From Parelaphostrongylus tenuis (lineage: Eukaryota > Nematoda > Chromadorea > Rhabditida > Metastrongylidae), in contig JAHQIW010002239.1 in NCBI GenBank assembly GCA_019055375.1, positions 124,001-188,000 of the forward strand: a stretch of 64,000 bases of DNA. Reading direction: 5' to 3'. Below the pieces are notes generated by a model. It made no database searches and was not told the DNA's origin. It saw nothing but the letters and a program-made list of their open reading frames with translations. A program made the position numbers and the translations under genes. This document shows, in pieces, positions 1-11,450 of the stretch (position 1 is its first letter; each line of letters begins with the position of its first letter).

Positions 1-766
1 AAGGAGGCCTTCCCAATTGACGTTTGACAGAACATCCATGATCAAAATCTGTTACAAAAGTGTAGGGAAAACGCTGTGCTCCAAAATAAATTCCGAAGAG
101 GAAGTGTTTCCAATAGAACATAAGCTGACCACAGACGCGATCGCAGTTGTCACTAGTGGGATAAACCGGTGCCATCCACTTAGATGAACATTTTAACAAT
201 CAGCTAAAATAAAGGTTGAATGAGAGCGTAAAAATTGAAGCGTATAGTAATCAGCTACCTTAGATACTCACCATGTTCTGATGTTTACTAGACGACTAGT
301 CAATATGTGGACCAGCCGCACTGAGTGTTACATTGGCTAGGAAATATGTGTCTTTCTCTGATCCACAAAAATCGACCTAAGATATGCGGCGAAGTGACGA
401 GCGATGACAAAGCATTCATCTTTCTGATTCATATTTGGATTTCTGATATAAATCCTAAATGCTTCGGAGATTTTGCGCGCTGAAGTTCTTTGTTCTTGTA
501 CGAGGATCGATGATTCTACTCAAAAGTTCACCTCCTTAGGCATCAGTGCCCTATGCCTAGTGTTTTTTAGATCAGTTTTATCCCTGTTGTCTAGGTGTTC
601 TTTGATACGAAAAGAGAGGGGTGTTTTCGTTTCTCGTATTTATTCGCCGCCGGTTTTACGGAGTACACTGTACCGATGCTCATGCAGTCACCGTCTCCAC
701 CGCTGAAGCTTATTAAACATCCCTTCGCTTTGCACAGACTGTCGTATAAGCGGTTGCGAACTAGTT
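1..766 (-). pseudogene. PLE fragment: GIY-YIG end plus 3' flank
   Basis: Reading the minus strand from about 766 to 300 gives a decayed C-terminal part of a Penelope-like element protein: a basic linker (RNRL-type), a CxxC-like stretch and the tail that follows the GIY-YIG endonuclease fold. Positions 1-300 are non-coding 3' flank. The whole block is a direct repeat of 60,918-61,682, where the same tail reads more clearly (TSARKTFEAFRI, KDECLVITRDFAPYL). Homology between the two copies stops at about 766, where the palindrome begins, so this is a sharp junction. Frameshifts and stops make it non-functional. Confidence 0.7.
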
Positions 767-3700
767 GCGATAACGTGGAATTCCTCCCTGCGGTTTATAG
801 TTGGATTGGTAATGTCAACCCAAAGTACTTCCAAATTTTTCGCGGTAATGTTTTTTGTTTTTGCGCAAGGATGGTGACTTTGATCTCAAAATCAGCTCCT
901 GTTAATAGTTAACGTTTTGCAAGTTTCATCCCAGTAATGAATGATGCAGTGTGTGGAAGTTGGATTTTACTCATTCCAAACATGTTGTAGTTCTAAAAAC
1001 TAAGAACATAATAACATTTTATTCCTTCTGCAAGCGAATGATAAATTGAAAGCACCGTCAGCGTTGTAAGATCATGAGACCTGTCATGAATTTATAATGA
1101 GTATGACTGAAGCTGGATGAGGAGCTCCGTATTTTAACACCCTTGTGCCGTCTTGTTCAAATTGCTGAGTGTCGAATAGTTTCGCCTCATCATTCTCCCT
1201 GCGTTTCATTTACGATACGCAACTTCCTTCAACATGTTGCTGAATCAAGTAAAAGAATTTCAACCAGTGCTTGTGCAAAATTGTCTTAGAGATAATCATG
1301 TGAAATGAGATGCTTTACTGCGCTAATACGTATGCGTAACTATGAATTCATTTGATAGTTTTTCTAACCACAGTGGCAATTAATTTTGAAAATTTACGGT
1401 TTGGTATGAGCTAGGTTTTCTAATTAATCACTAGAGAATATATGTTACTGTGAAGATTTAGCTGATTCCCTTAATCGAAGCACTCAAGAAAAATGACGAA
1501 CTGAATTGTCGAGATGTACTGGCTTCCTCTTCTCCAGGTAGTATTAAATGTCCGCCTAATTACAGGGATGGACATCTATTATATCGATTTACCTGTGGAA
1601 AAAAACTATTCTACTTTTAATTCTAACCTAAATCAAACAGAGATTGTGTTGCCCTCTCTGTGATGTCGAGTCACTTAGGTATGATTAGAGTCGTGCATAA
1701 AAGTTAGAAGCTAGGCCACTACTTTACATGTACTGTGTATCACTCTATTCAATTCGTCTCGATGTACCGGCTGCGAAGGTCAACATTGCGTGAAGGACAA
1801 GTGCTCTAGGCTCTGCAGGTGAATGGATGTGGCTTCAAGGAGGATGGAACCGTCGTATAGCCAAGATAAAGATTCAAAACAGCATGTGTAAATCTATCAA
1901 TAGAACAAGTTATTGATGGCCATATCGAAGGATAAAAGCGAGTATGAACGCCTTTTGTTCTTATGTATATGGCGGATTACGAATACACATAGTGTCTGTA
2001 AATGCGATATTCAAAGCTCATCGAAGCCATTTTCGAGTCCTTCCCCCTTTTTAGTACTCATTGTGTGAGTCGAATAACAGAGCGACGATCCCAAAAAATT
2101 TCAAAACGTTTCCGAGTGCTAAAAAGCGAGTCACATTAAGCGTCATACAAAGCACAGATTTTTAACATATCACGTGTGATAACGAGAATTCACCTAATCG
2201 AAAGCAATGTATTATGTTTATCTGCATATGAGTAGCGAACTTAAAGACACGTCAGCACTGTTTGGTCATCGAAAATATGCGGTTTTTAATGCGCTGTAAA
2301 TATGGTTGAGTAACCGTTTCCATGTCCTCAAATTACGATTGCTGAGCGGCGAGCAGTTTCGCAAACATTCACTTTCCGCTTCCAGTGCAAAATTTTGTTT
2401 TCAAGAAATATCGGGGAAAAGCATCACTGTTGTCTTTTTATAAACTAAGTTAATCAACGATTTTTCATGCAGCTTCTTATTGCAGGAGCAGCAGCAACAC
2501 GACGGCCATTCTAATGTAGCAAACGTGGACATGCTTTGCAATGTCATGAATATTGTGGAGATTATTTCCATTTAGTTTGGGTGCCTAATAGTATTTTCTC
2601 AGAAGATCATAATCATGCAAATTTTTATAATCATCTGTGTCAACCTCACACAGTATCTTTTTATACGACGTTTTAAAGTGAGTGTCCACCCATACTTCAC
2701 TGTGGTGAAAGAGATCTTTACCCCGATTTAACGATGATTATTTGCACCAAGATTTGATAAAACTGATTTTTTTCACAGGCATTTTTATGCTTATCGCTTG
2801 ACTATTATCTAAAGTCGGGCCCGCCATCAATTGTGTAGACGGACCAACAATAAGAGCATAATTGACCCATAAGATCGACTGTTTTCAAAACCTCGCAATA
2901 AACATTCAAAATAATTCCAAAAAGAATGTTTAAAGCCTAAACAAGGTTGGTACGTCAGGGCCATACACCCGTGAAGGGCTTAATGTGAGGTGGGGGTCAC
3001 TGACGAAGAGGCCGAAACCTCTGAAACACCGGTGTATGGCCCCGACGTACCAACATCGTTTAGCCTTTAGACATTCTTTTTTGGAATTATTTTGAATGTT
3101 CATTGCGATATTTTAAAAACAGTCGATTTTATGAGTCAATTATGCTCTTATTGTTGGTCCGTCTACACAATTGTTGACGGCCGGACTTTAGATAATAGTC
3201 AAGTGATAAGCATAAAAATGTCTGTGAAAAAAATCAGTTATATCAAATCTTGATGCAAATAATCGTCGTTTGATTAGGGTAAAGATCTCTTTCACCACAG
3301 TGAAGTACGGGTGGACACTCACTTTATAACGTCGTTTAGAAAGGTGCCGTGTAAGGTTGACACAAATTCTTATGAAAATTTGTATGGTTATGATCTTCTG
3401 TGAAAATACTATTACCCAAAGCTAAATGGAAGTAATTTTCTCAATGCATAGAATTGCAAGGCATGTCTACGTTTGCTACATGAGAATAGCCGTCGTGTTG
3501 CTGCTGCTCCTGCAATAAGAAGTTGCTTGAAGAATCGTTAATTGCCTTCGTTTATAAAAGGACAACAATGATGTTTTTTTCCACAATATTTGCTGAAAAC
3601 AAAATATTACATTAGAAGCAGAAAGTGAATGTTTGCGAAACTGCTCGTTGCTTAGCAATCAAATTTTGAGGACACGGAGATGGTTACTCAGCTATAATTA

Positions 3701-5605
3701 CAGTTCATTGAAAACCGCATATTTTCGATGACCAAACAGTACTGAAGGGTCTTTAAACTCGCAATTCATATGCAGATAAAACATGATACATTGTTTTCAA
3801 ATCGGTGAATTCTCCTTGACACACTTGACTTGTTAGGATTCTGTGTTTTGAATGACGCTTAATGTTACTCGCTTTTTAGCACTCGGAAACATTCTGAAAA
3901 CAATTTCTAATTCCCGATCAGTGAATCCTGGCTAAAGAAATTGAGTAACATACTAGAGACAAAAAAATCAAAATTCACAATCCTATATTCTACTGGTGAA
4001 ATTGCTGGACTACCAATGAGCAGTCACTTATGTAAGCGAACACTACGCCTGAGCGTTGGAGCAGACAAATCACAAAATGTGCCCGATTGATGTTCTGCGC
4101 AACACTTAGCGCATAGTCCAATCACAACGCGATATTCTATCCACTATTGAATTAGTTATCAGTAATTGATAACGAAAAGGATAAATAATTTATTGGGATC
4201 GTCGTTCTGTTATTCGATTCACACAATGAGTCTTAAAAAGCGGGAAGGACTCGAAAATGGCTTCAATGAGCTTTGAATATCGCGTTTGCAGTCACTATGT
4301 GTATTCGTAACCCAAAATATACATAGGAACAAACGACGTTCATATTCGCTTTTCATCCCTCGATGTGGGCAACCAGTAATTTGTTTTATTGATAGATTTA
4401 CACAGGCTGTTATAAATCTTTATTTTGCCTAAACCACGGTTTCGCCCCGGTTTCCACACAGTGTTGACCTTCGCAGCCGGTACATCGAGACGAATCGAAT
4501 AGAGTGAAACATGGTACAAATGAAGTAGTGCTCTAGCTCTAAACTTTTATGCACGTCCCTAATCATACCAAAGTGACTCGACACCACAGAGAATACAACA
4601 CAATCTCTGTTTGATTTAGGTTAGAATTGGAAATAGAGTGGTTTTTTTCCAGCAGGTAAATCAATAAGGTAGATGTCCATCCCTGTTATTGGAAGGGCGT
4701 TTAATACTACCTGGCGAAGAGGAAGCTAGTGCATCTCGACAATTCAGTTCGTTATTTTTCCTGAGTGCTTCGATTAAAGGAATTGACTGAATCTTCCAAG
4801 TACTGTAAATTCTCCAGTGATTGATTAGAAATCCTAGCTCATACCAAACCGCAAATTTTCAAAATTAATTGCCATTGTAATTAGAAAAACTATCAAATGA
4901 ATACAGCATAGTAACTCATACGTATTAGCAAAGTAGACCATCTCATTTCACATGATTCTCTCCAAGACAATTTTGCACAAGCAGTGGTTGAAATTCTTTT
5001 ACTTGATTCAGCAACGTGTTGAAGGAAGTTGCGTATCGTAATTGAACTGCAGGGAGAATGATGAGGCGAAACTATTCGGCTTTCGACAATCTAAAGAAAA
5101 CGGCACAAGGTGGTTAAAATACGGAAATGTTCATCCAGGTCTTACCATTACTCATAACAAAATCATGACAGGTCTCATGATCTTACAACGCTGACGGTGC
5201 TTTCAATTTATCATTCGCTTGCAGACGGAATAAAATGTTATTATGTTCTTAGTTCTAGAACTCCAACATGTTTGGAATGAGTAAAGTCCAACTTTTACAC
5301 ACTGTATCATTCATTATTGGAATGAAGCTTGCAAAACGAAACCAAGACAAGCGAGTATTCGTTCAATATGCGTTCTTAGTGAAGATTTCCTCAATATCTG
5401 ACATTGAAACCATGGCATAATGCACAGCGATTTCATGAACTGGCGAACGAGTTCTCCTATTAGCCACTAATAGGAGTTGATTTTGAGATCATAGTCACCA
5501 TGCTTGCGCAAGAACAAAAAACATCAGCGCGAAAAATTTTGGAAGCACTTTGGATTAACATCACCATTCCAACTATAAACCGCAGGGAGGAATGCCTCGT
5601 TATTA
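767..5605. repeat. ~4.8 kb imperfect palindrome with PLE-derived arms
   Basis: The left arm (about 767-2971) is the reverse complement of the right arm (about 3029-5605), with scattered differences and a ~130-base stretch near 5340-5475 found only on the right. Landmarks pair outward from the centre: 2945-2971 with 3029-3060, about 2815-2900 with 3110-3190, about 2490-2530 with 3476-3510, about 781-905 with 5480-5600. The inner part of each arm encodes a decayed PLE reverse transcriptase motif of the type INCVDGPT (plus strand near 2830, minus strand near 3160). The outer right end encodes a GIY-YIG tail. The ~57-base spacer contains the hammerhead described separately. A large part of the right arm (about 3140-4130) recurs as a direct repeat at 63,040-64,000. 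Confidence 0.85.
2993..3043 (+). ncRNA. Hammerhead ribozyme at palindrome centre
   Basis: Every element of the hammerhead consensus is present. Stem I is 2993-2999 (GGGGTCA) with 3037-3043 (TGGCCCC), seven pairs including one G-U. Core CTGACGA is 3000-3006. Stem II is AGAGG (3007-3011) with CCTCT (3018-3022) around a six-base loop. GAA is 3023-3025. Stem III is ACAC (3026-3029) with GTGT (3032-3035) around a CG loop. The cleavage-site base is A3036, so cleavage is predicted between 3036 and 3037. The 3' product would begin just inside the right palindrome arm. A competing hairpin between 2945-2965 and 3037-3058 could mask it. Activity is inferred, not shown. Confidence 0.85.
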
Positions 5606-5640
5606 CTCGTGATATGAGTCAGCATGTAGGACTGTTGTTC
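5475..5640 (+). pseudogene. PLE GIY-YIG C-terminal tail fragment
   Basis: The plus strand encodes the tail that follows the GIY-YIG nuclease in PLE proteins (LAQEQKTSARKILEALWI, then REECLVITRDMSQHV), ending near 5640. It is the outer end of the right palindrome arm and leads directly into a PLE terminal repeat (5641-5935). The equivalent tail is seen on the minus strand of the left arm near 781-905. No catalytic residues are included. Confidence 0.65.
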
Positions 5641-5935
5641 TGACGGGTAGGGTGCATTACGAGCCTATGTGATGTCCTTCCGGTGATCTCTACTTGAATC
5701 ATTCAGTAAAACACTCATGGAAAGCGGTGAGTATAATGTGACTTGATTTTGTGCTTGACGCGATTGAAATTCAGGTCTGGTATTTTTTTCTAAAGGATTA
5801 GTGGAGGAGTCTGACTAACTGGCTTGTAGACAAATTGACCTTCACAGGTTCTGAAGAAAGCGAACCGGCGAAACGTCAACTGTCAAATAAATATTAATGT
5901 AAGACCTCGTGTTTGACTCAATGAAAAAAATCAGG
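5641..5935 (+). repeat. PLE terminal repeat (type B) with HHR-like motif
   Basis: Non-coding repeat following a PLE coding tail; it recurs at about 12,270-12,560 and in part at 20,240-20,345. It carries the motif CTGAAGA...GAAACGTC at 5851-5878, flanked by GGTT and AACT that can form a short stem I. The arrangement resembles the minimal hammerheads reported in PLE terminal repeats. Here stem II is weak and stem III is only A-U around CG, so this copy is probably inactive alone. Confidence 0.5.
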
Positions 5936-7189
5936 ACAAACAGGAGTGTTGAAAATGACTAAATCCAAATCCGCGCAGCTCGTTTCTTGTACATGTCGGG
6001 ATTATAGCATCAAAGCACTTTTATATGTAAATGTTTTTGGGTTATTTCAAAATCCTAAAAATAAGTACTGAAAAGACCACTTCCGATTGAAACACTTGGA
6101 GCAATACAGGCGACAGTTTCAAAACATTTGCAGAGATAAGACAAACCATTGAAGACTGCAATTGCTGCACTAGCGGAATAACACATTACTGTGCGAAATG
6201 TACAGCAAACGCAACAACAAATTTTGTTCTATATTCAGATCACGGTACTAAATTATAAAGAATGTTTTGGGGCACTTTAATAAGCATGAGATAGCTTAGA
6301 TGCATATCATGGGAATATTACAGCTTCTTACGTGGGATTTCCTCAGTGAAGGCATAGATATTATTTGTCTTTATATTCCCATTGTTACAAACCTCTGCCA
6401 TGTCTAATGATACACTCGAACTTTGTGTTTTATGGCGTCATTATTAGAGAAAGGGTATTTCACAGCGACCTGCAGTCGATGAAATCAATGAAGTTTAAAG
6501 GAAGTCACAGCAAGCAAATCTGGCAAATCTCTTGCTGGACGATGGTTTTCACGCTTTAGTGTCGATGATCTTGACCTCGAAGATAAACTCGTTCACGACG
6601 TCTAACAAAGTTGAACAACGAATATTTGATTTCTGACTTGGAAGATGAACCGTCGTTAATTGCTCGCCCATTGGCAACTTCGACCACATACGGAACTTGG
6701 CAGACCGGTGGCAAGAGTCGTAGAAAACGACGGCTCTTATCTTAAAGAATAGCTATTATCGTATTTGTTTATAATTCGTGCAAAATTTTTCAATTTTTGC
6801 AAGAGTCACAAAATTTTCTTATCAATCTATCAATGGGTATGAAATAGACGATGCCTAACAAACCTTCACCATGGTGAGAAGTTTGGAAAAGTTTAGGAGG
6901 ATCATTAAGTTAGTCTCAGCTCAGTCTCGTGCCTGTGGTGTTCTTGAAAACATCCACTATAGTTTATCGTTCCACCTTCAACAATTCCATTAGAGTGTAG
7001 CATTCTTGTAGCTTAACCAGGACCTGATGCCATAGTGTAGTTGCCTTTTCTGCAACAAATTCTGTCATGGATGCCTCTTTTCATCCTCCACATTGGGACT
7101 TTTAGTGTAACCTCACTCCACGCCTTTTTCTAAATATTTCAGAAATACTAAAGTTTAGGTTGCTTCGATTTGAGTGTTCTATCAAGACC
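5936..7189 (+). other. Intergenic, with possible mariner fossil near 6500-6590
   Basis: No convincing gene is seen. At about 6500-6590 the plus strand reads RWFSRFSVDDLDLEDK, which resembles the N-terminal helix-turn-helix segment of mariner transposases (a WF..F..GDFDLEDKPR pattern). It is one short isolated stretch with stops on both sides and no terminal repeats were identified. The rest of the interval shows nothing recognisable. Confidence 0.3.
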
Positions 7190-7830
7190 ACGCTCAATTT
7201 TTAGACCCAGTAATCACTTTTTAAGTCAAGCATGTGGTCTTTTGAAGGGAAACTCATAGAGCCCGGTACACGAGTTTCGGCCTTGACATCCTAACCAGTC
7301 AGTCAGCACCCTTTATGTTTATTTTAGTCGATGCTCTCGGAGGAACCCAGCCCCTATTCAGTGTTGATGCAGACAAACTCTTACACTTTACAAGTGAAGA
7401 TATCATTGAATGGACAGTGCTTTACACTCGATTGTTCTTGATTCGTAGCGTTAAATATATGATATCTTTCCTTTCGAGTGTTTTTTGAGACCCGCTCAAA
7501 TTTCATTATGCCTGATATTCCTTTTCTGAGGCATGTATGTGGTCATTGGAAATAATTATCAGACATATTGAAATTTGAGTGTGACCATAAGGAACGACAC
7601 TCGGAACGAAAAGTATAAGATATTCAACGATACTAGCCAAGAGAAGTCGAGTATAAAACATGCCCAATCAGTGATATTTTCACTTAATGGGAAGTGTTTA
7701 AAGTTTGTCTGCACCAACTCTATATGGAAGATGGGTTCTACCAAGGTGAGCGGGTAAAGAAAAAGGGTACTTTTCGACTGACGAGGCTGTCGAGGCCGAA
7801 ATACGAGTGCAGGGCTCTATAAGCTCGTGT
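7190..7830. mobile_element. Inverted pair of decayed HHR foldback elements (U1, U2)
   Basis: Two diverged copies of the family seen at 19,255-19,600 and 22,426-22,774 lie head to head. U1 (minus, about 7190-7480) keeps the 3' half of the hammerhead: reverse complement of 7261-7282 reads GGCCGAAACTCGTGTACC, but its CTGANGA core is altered (CTGACTG). U2 (plus, about 7520-7830) has a good CTGACGA core at 7777-7783 and a stem II of GGCT/GGCC, but stem III and the cleavage-site base are mutated (GAAATACGAGTGC). Both share the flanking TGTGGTC and GGGCTCTAT(A/G)AG signature. Confidence 0.65.
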
Positions 7831-8527
7831 TGTTACTCGCCAGCCGTCACGCTTGAATTAGACCACCCCCATGGACGACTACCGCGAGAAGGAGGAACGA
7901 GTGGTAAATGTGCTGAAGTCCGCACAATTTATGAAGACGGACCGCCAAAGTATCCAAGTATTCAGCAAAATCATGTTTTAGCTTTGCTTTCAATCGATAT
8001 CTCAGTGAACAAAGGATTGTTGATAGAGGTACTTCATTTATGGAGTTAGTAAAAACATCAAAGTTGATCAAATGCAATTCTTGATAACCGACGGCATTTT
8101 TTTCTGTTAAAAACTATCTATCTTTAGAACAACCGGGATTTCATGCCGTAGTATCACAAATGAGAAGGAGGAACCAATTGCATGCTGTAGCACCTGATGA
8201 ATCGGCGTATTCACTCAATCCTCTGTTCAAGTGGTCTCTTCCATGCAGCTCATGCAGTTCAACACCATTACACTTTATTAACCAATTCCGTTTGCAGTTC
8301 GGAATAGCATAATCTTTTACGTAAATCATGAAAGTTTGTGCTTTCAATTGAAAGAGTTGTGAGAGCTCGAAGCTTTAATAAGATCGAAGGACTTCCAAAA
8401 AAACCAGAAGCGCTGAGTGTCAAAATTGTTGTTGCCTTGTAAATGATCTGGTGATGAAAAATTTGCCTTCGCCTGAGTTTGGTAGACTTCATTGTTTTCT
8501 AGGAGACAAAAAGAAATTCGTACAAAC
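7831..8527 (+). promoter_or_regulatory. Upstream region of gene copy 1
   Basis: No other gene is seen. A pyrimidine-rich TTGTTTTCTAG at 8492-8502 ends 25 bases before the ATG at 8528. It could be a spliced-leader trans-splicing acceptor, as is common in nematodes. That is inference only, and no TATA-like promoter was assigned. Confidence 0.25.
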
Positions 8528-8961
8528 ATGGCGAAATATTTGACCTGTTCTTCAATTATTTCGTTGCTAGCCACAGTCTCGGCGGTGCTTGGACGTGGAG
8601 TGATGCCTGCAGGTCAAGGTGATGAAAAACTTATTTTTATATGACATTTCATATGGCACTGAGTTGATTTCCATTCTTATATTGTATTTTGTGATTCTTA
8701 ATCAGAATGAACAAATTAAATACTTTACCACTACTCAGAAGCTGTCGCAATCTAATTCTGATGAACGAATTGGAATTTTATAGAAAAGAAAATAAGCCCT
8801 CAGACTGATATATTATAGCGATTTGCTTCTTGTTTTTTCTCGGCCGACAAAATACGTGATTTTCATGGAACACGTTCTGACAGCCGACATTTCGACGGTT
8901 TCGCCTGCTCTACGGTCTAGTAAGATCAGGATGACTATAATCAAGTCGACCAATTGCTTGT

Positions 8962-8997
8962 GGCTGACGTTTCGACAATTACGCCTTCTTCAGAGCC
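8962..8997 (-). ncRNA. Minimal hammerhead-like motif
   Basis: On the minus strand: stem I GGCT with AGCC, core CTGAAGA, a short GC-rich stem II, GAAA, then CGTC as a one-pair stem III and cleavage site. One unpaired A sits between the core and stem II, which departs from the strict consensus. The same motif with compensating stem II changes occurs in other PLE terminal repeats in this window. Confidence 0.45.
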
Positions 8998-9249
8998 TGA
9001 ACGTATTACTCGCTGTAACTTTATTTATATGGCCATATAATGCGAAAAAAAAGAAAATAAATTGAAGTCTAGGGTATTGATATGCGATCATTGATTCAGG
9101 GAAAACCACTCACCGTGTAATCTAGTCCAGGGACTACTTATGTTGTTAGCGCAAGGTGATGTATGAACACGGCCCTCATGTCATTAGGTCAAATTAACGA
9201 TAGGTGTCAGCTGAGACCCAGGCTAGAAAAACGATTTGGGATAAGATGG

Positions 9250-9690
9250 TCTAGAAGATTCTGTAGGAATTGTAGAAATTACTCCCGAAACACTTCGTCG
9301 TCATTTAGTTCGAAACCGCTTGTATGACCGTCTATGTAATACAAAGGACTGCGTTATTTGTCCCAACGGTAGAGACGGCGACTGCATGAGCGTAGGTACA
9401 ATATACCTTATCTCTTGCAAGACATGTGGTGGCGAATATATTGGCGAAACAGGCAGACCACTTCACATCCGCATCAAGTAACACCTAGACGGAAAAACAT
9501 TAAAGACTCAAGAAAACCTCTGGGTACAAACAGGATTCAAAGACACAACGATGAACGACTTCGAGGTAGTAGTCAAAACGTAGGGCACGAATCAAAAACA
9601 TCGGCGCGAAAACCCTTGAAGTTTCCTAGATAACTTCCAAAACCCGCAAATAAACAAAACGGAGAGTGCCTTAGCTTGACTACCCACATG
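9250..9690 (+). pseudogene. PLE linker and GIY-YIG endonuclease relic
   Basis: The plus strand reads TLRRHLVRNRLYDRLCNT, then a Cys-rich CVICPNGRDGDC, then TIYLISCKTCGGEYIGETGR: the CxxC-containing GIY-YIG nuclease of Penelope-like elements, with TIY and YIG both recognisable and the conserved Arg after GETG. An in-frame TAA follows near 9480, and a frameshift and further stops occur by 9630, so it is not functional. The reverse transcriptase part is missing. Confidence 0.75.
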
Positions 9691-9941
9691 ACACCTTATC
9701 TCAGATTGATTTTCTAGCCTGGGTCTCAGCTGACATCTATCGTTAATTTGACCTAGTGACATGGGGAGTTGGTTCATACGTCACGCTGCGCAAAGAACAT
9801 ACCTAATTCCTAGACTAGATTGCACGGCGGGTGGTTTTCCCCGAATCAGTCATCGCTTATCAACACTCTAGCATCTCGATTTATTTTTTTTCTCACGGTG
9901 TGTAGCGAGATAAGTAAAGTTACAATGATTAATACGTTCCA

Positions 9942-9976
9942 GCACTGAAGAAGGCGTATTTGCCGAAACGTCAGCC
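9942..9976 (+). ncRNA. Minimal hammerhead-like motif
   Basis: CTGAAGA at 9944-9950, stem II GGC/GCC, GAAAC and GTC at 9966-9972, followed by AGCC. It is the inverted partner of the motif at 8962-8997. The 5' strand of stem I (GCA) pairs poorly with AGCC, so this copy looks weaker than its partner. Confidence 0.4.
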
Positions 9977-10479
9977 ACAAGCAAACAACGAAGCCCATCG
10001 ACCGCTAAAGAAAAACAGTCGATTGGAAAGAATTCCAACCTCGTGAAGTTTTAGATTAACATCAGTTTCTTAAGCTTTTCTTCTCGTGTTCAAAGTTTTA
10101 TATTATTAGCATGTCGAGGTTTCAAGAAAGTCGGTCTTCGAGTTGCTTCAGAAACATCAAAAATCTTTTTGTATAGGTTCTATAAAGGATATTACAAAGG
10201 TTTTATAGAGGATGTTATATCACGTGTGATAATAACATTTCTTCTTGCGGTTTATGGATTGATGAAGTTATCTAGAATACCTTGTACATTCTACGCGCTT
10301 AAAATTTATCCTCATCATCGGCGAAGATGATGCCTTCTACTTCGAAGGTTTTTTTTCCACTATGTGTCTGCGTCATATGCGAGCTTAGTGAGCTAATCGG
10401 TTGAGTTTCAAGCTTACCATCCTGGTATTCTTTTGTACAAATGCAGGGCTGTCTTACGGCTTTTTCCAATGTGCTTTTA

Positions 10480-11450
10480 GCCGCACGCTTTACAGGAGAT
10501 TAAATTAACTAAATCCGTACCACGCAGTCATCGTCCTTACCATTAATCCATATTATGAACTCTGGAGTAGTACTTAGACGATCATTCATGCTGATGCGAG
10601 CTAGATACCGCCTCAGAGTAATCCGTGGTATCTCAAGCCCTATTACCAATTTCTCCGAGCCTGCTTCTCTAAAACATTCTTTGATAGCCGAAGTTATTTT
10701 GTTCGAAAGATCTGGCAAGGCTGACGGAAACACTTCGCTAAAATTTTTGCTTTGAACGCGTTATTTCTTTTGAATCCAACCCGAGAAGCATATTCTCGTT
10801 ACCAATAAAAATAATCAATTCATCAGGCGATTAGGGAACTTACCATCTCCTCGACGTCTGTGCACGCACTGGCTGCACTTCAATACATGCTTTTTACGAG
10901 CATCTTCTCCGTATGTGACGAGAATGAGAGAGATGATAAACTTTCATGTTTTTGTACTTGGGTTTATTCTCACTTGACAATGTGGCTGGTCTCGGATCTT
11001 TCAATTAACATATCCAGAGATGGAATCCAATTCTTGTCATGGAAGAATTTCATGTACTCTGTTTATTCGTCCAACAATCTGAAATGTCTGTTCACTTCCT
11101 CTTCTGTGATGTAATAGCGAGACAATTCTTCCCATCTTTAGTTAAGTCATGTCCAGAAGTCAATCACCAAAGTGTCTGCTTTGAAAATTAAGGTATTAGC
11201 AAGATTTGGTGGCAGCCGCTTTCCCACTGCCAACCCTCTATTCTGTGCGAAGTATTCCCTAGACTATCTAAACATTGAGCAGTTCAAACAGTCATTCAAA
11301 AGAACCACCAGCTGTTTAATAGATAAGCCGTAGATGTTTATTACTCCTTGGTGTAGTATGAAGGGTTTGTGGATGGCTTACATTGCTGAGTCAGTTGCCA
11401 GTCAGTATGAAGGGCTATAATGTCGATTGAATCCATTACAAACGCGCTGT
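10480..11450 (-). pseudogene. Decayed PLE reverse transcriptase and linker
   Basis: Read on the minus strand from 11,450 down: a remnant of the VMESFDVTALYTNVS block (VMDSIDIIALHTDWQ), then a QQLMTLL-like region and RGLAMGQRL-like region with many stops, then the conserved linker near 10,733-10,509 (ITSAIKECFREAG, ITLRRYLARISMNDRLS). No YxDD motif survives. It stands head to head with the plus-strand copy at 11,427-12,240. Confidence 0.6.

Larger units (their letters stand above)
8890..9990. mobile_element. Truncated PLE bracketed by inverted terminal repeats
   Basis: Arms of about 300 bases (about 8940-9250 minus, about 9690-9990 plus) are near reverse complements and enclose a short PLE coding remnant. 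Each arm carries an HHR-like motif (8962-8997 minus; 9942-9976 plus), with a second decayed one at 8878-8912. Related terminal repeat sequence occurs alone at about 54,690-54,950 and beside the PLE at 45,050-45,190. The unit lies inside intron 1 of gene copy 1. Confidence 0.7.

Noticed and set aside
7575..7757. Overlapping open frames on both strands at 7.56-7.76 kb
   Set aside because: They lie within the foldback element U2 and its relatives have no open frame there.
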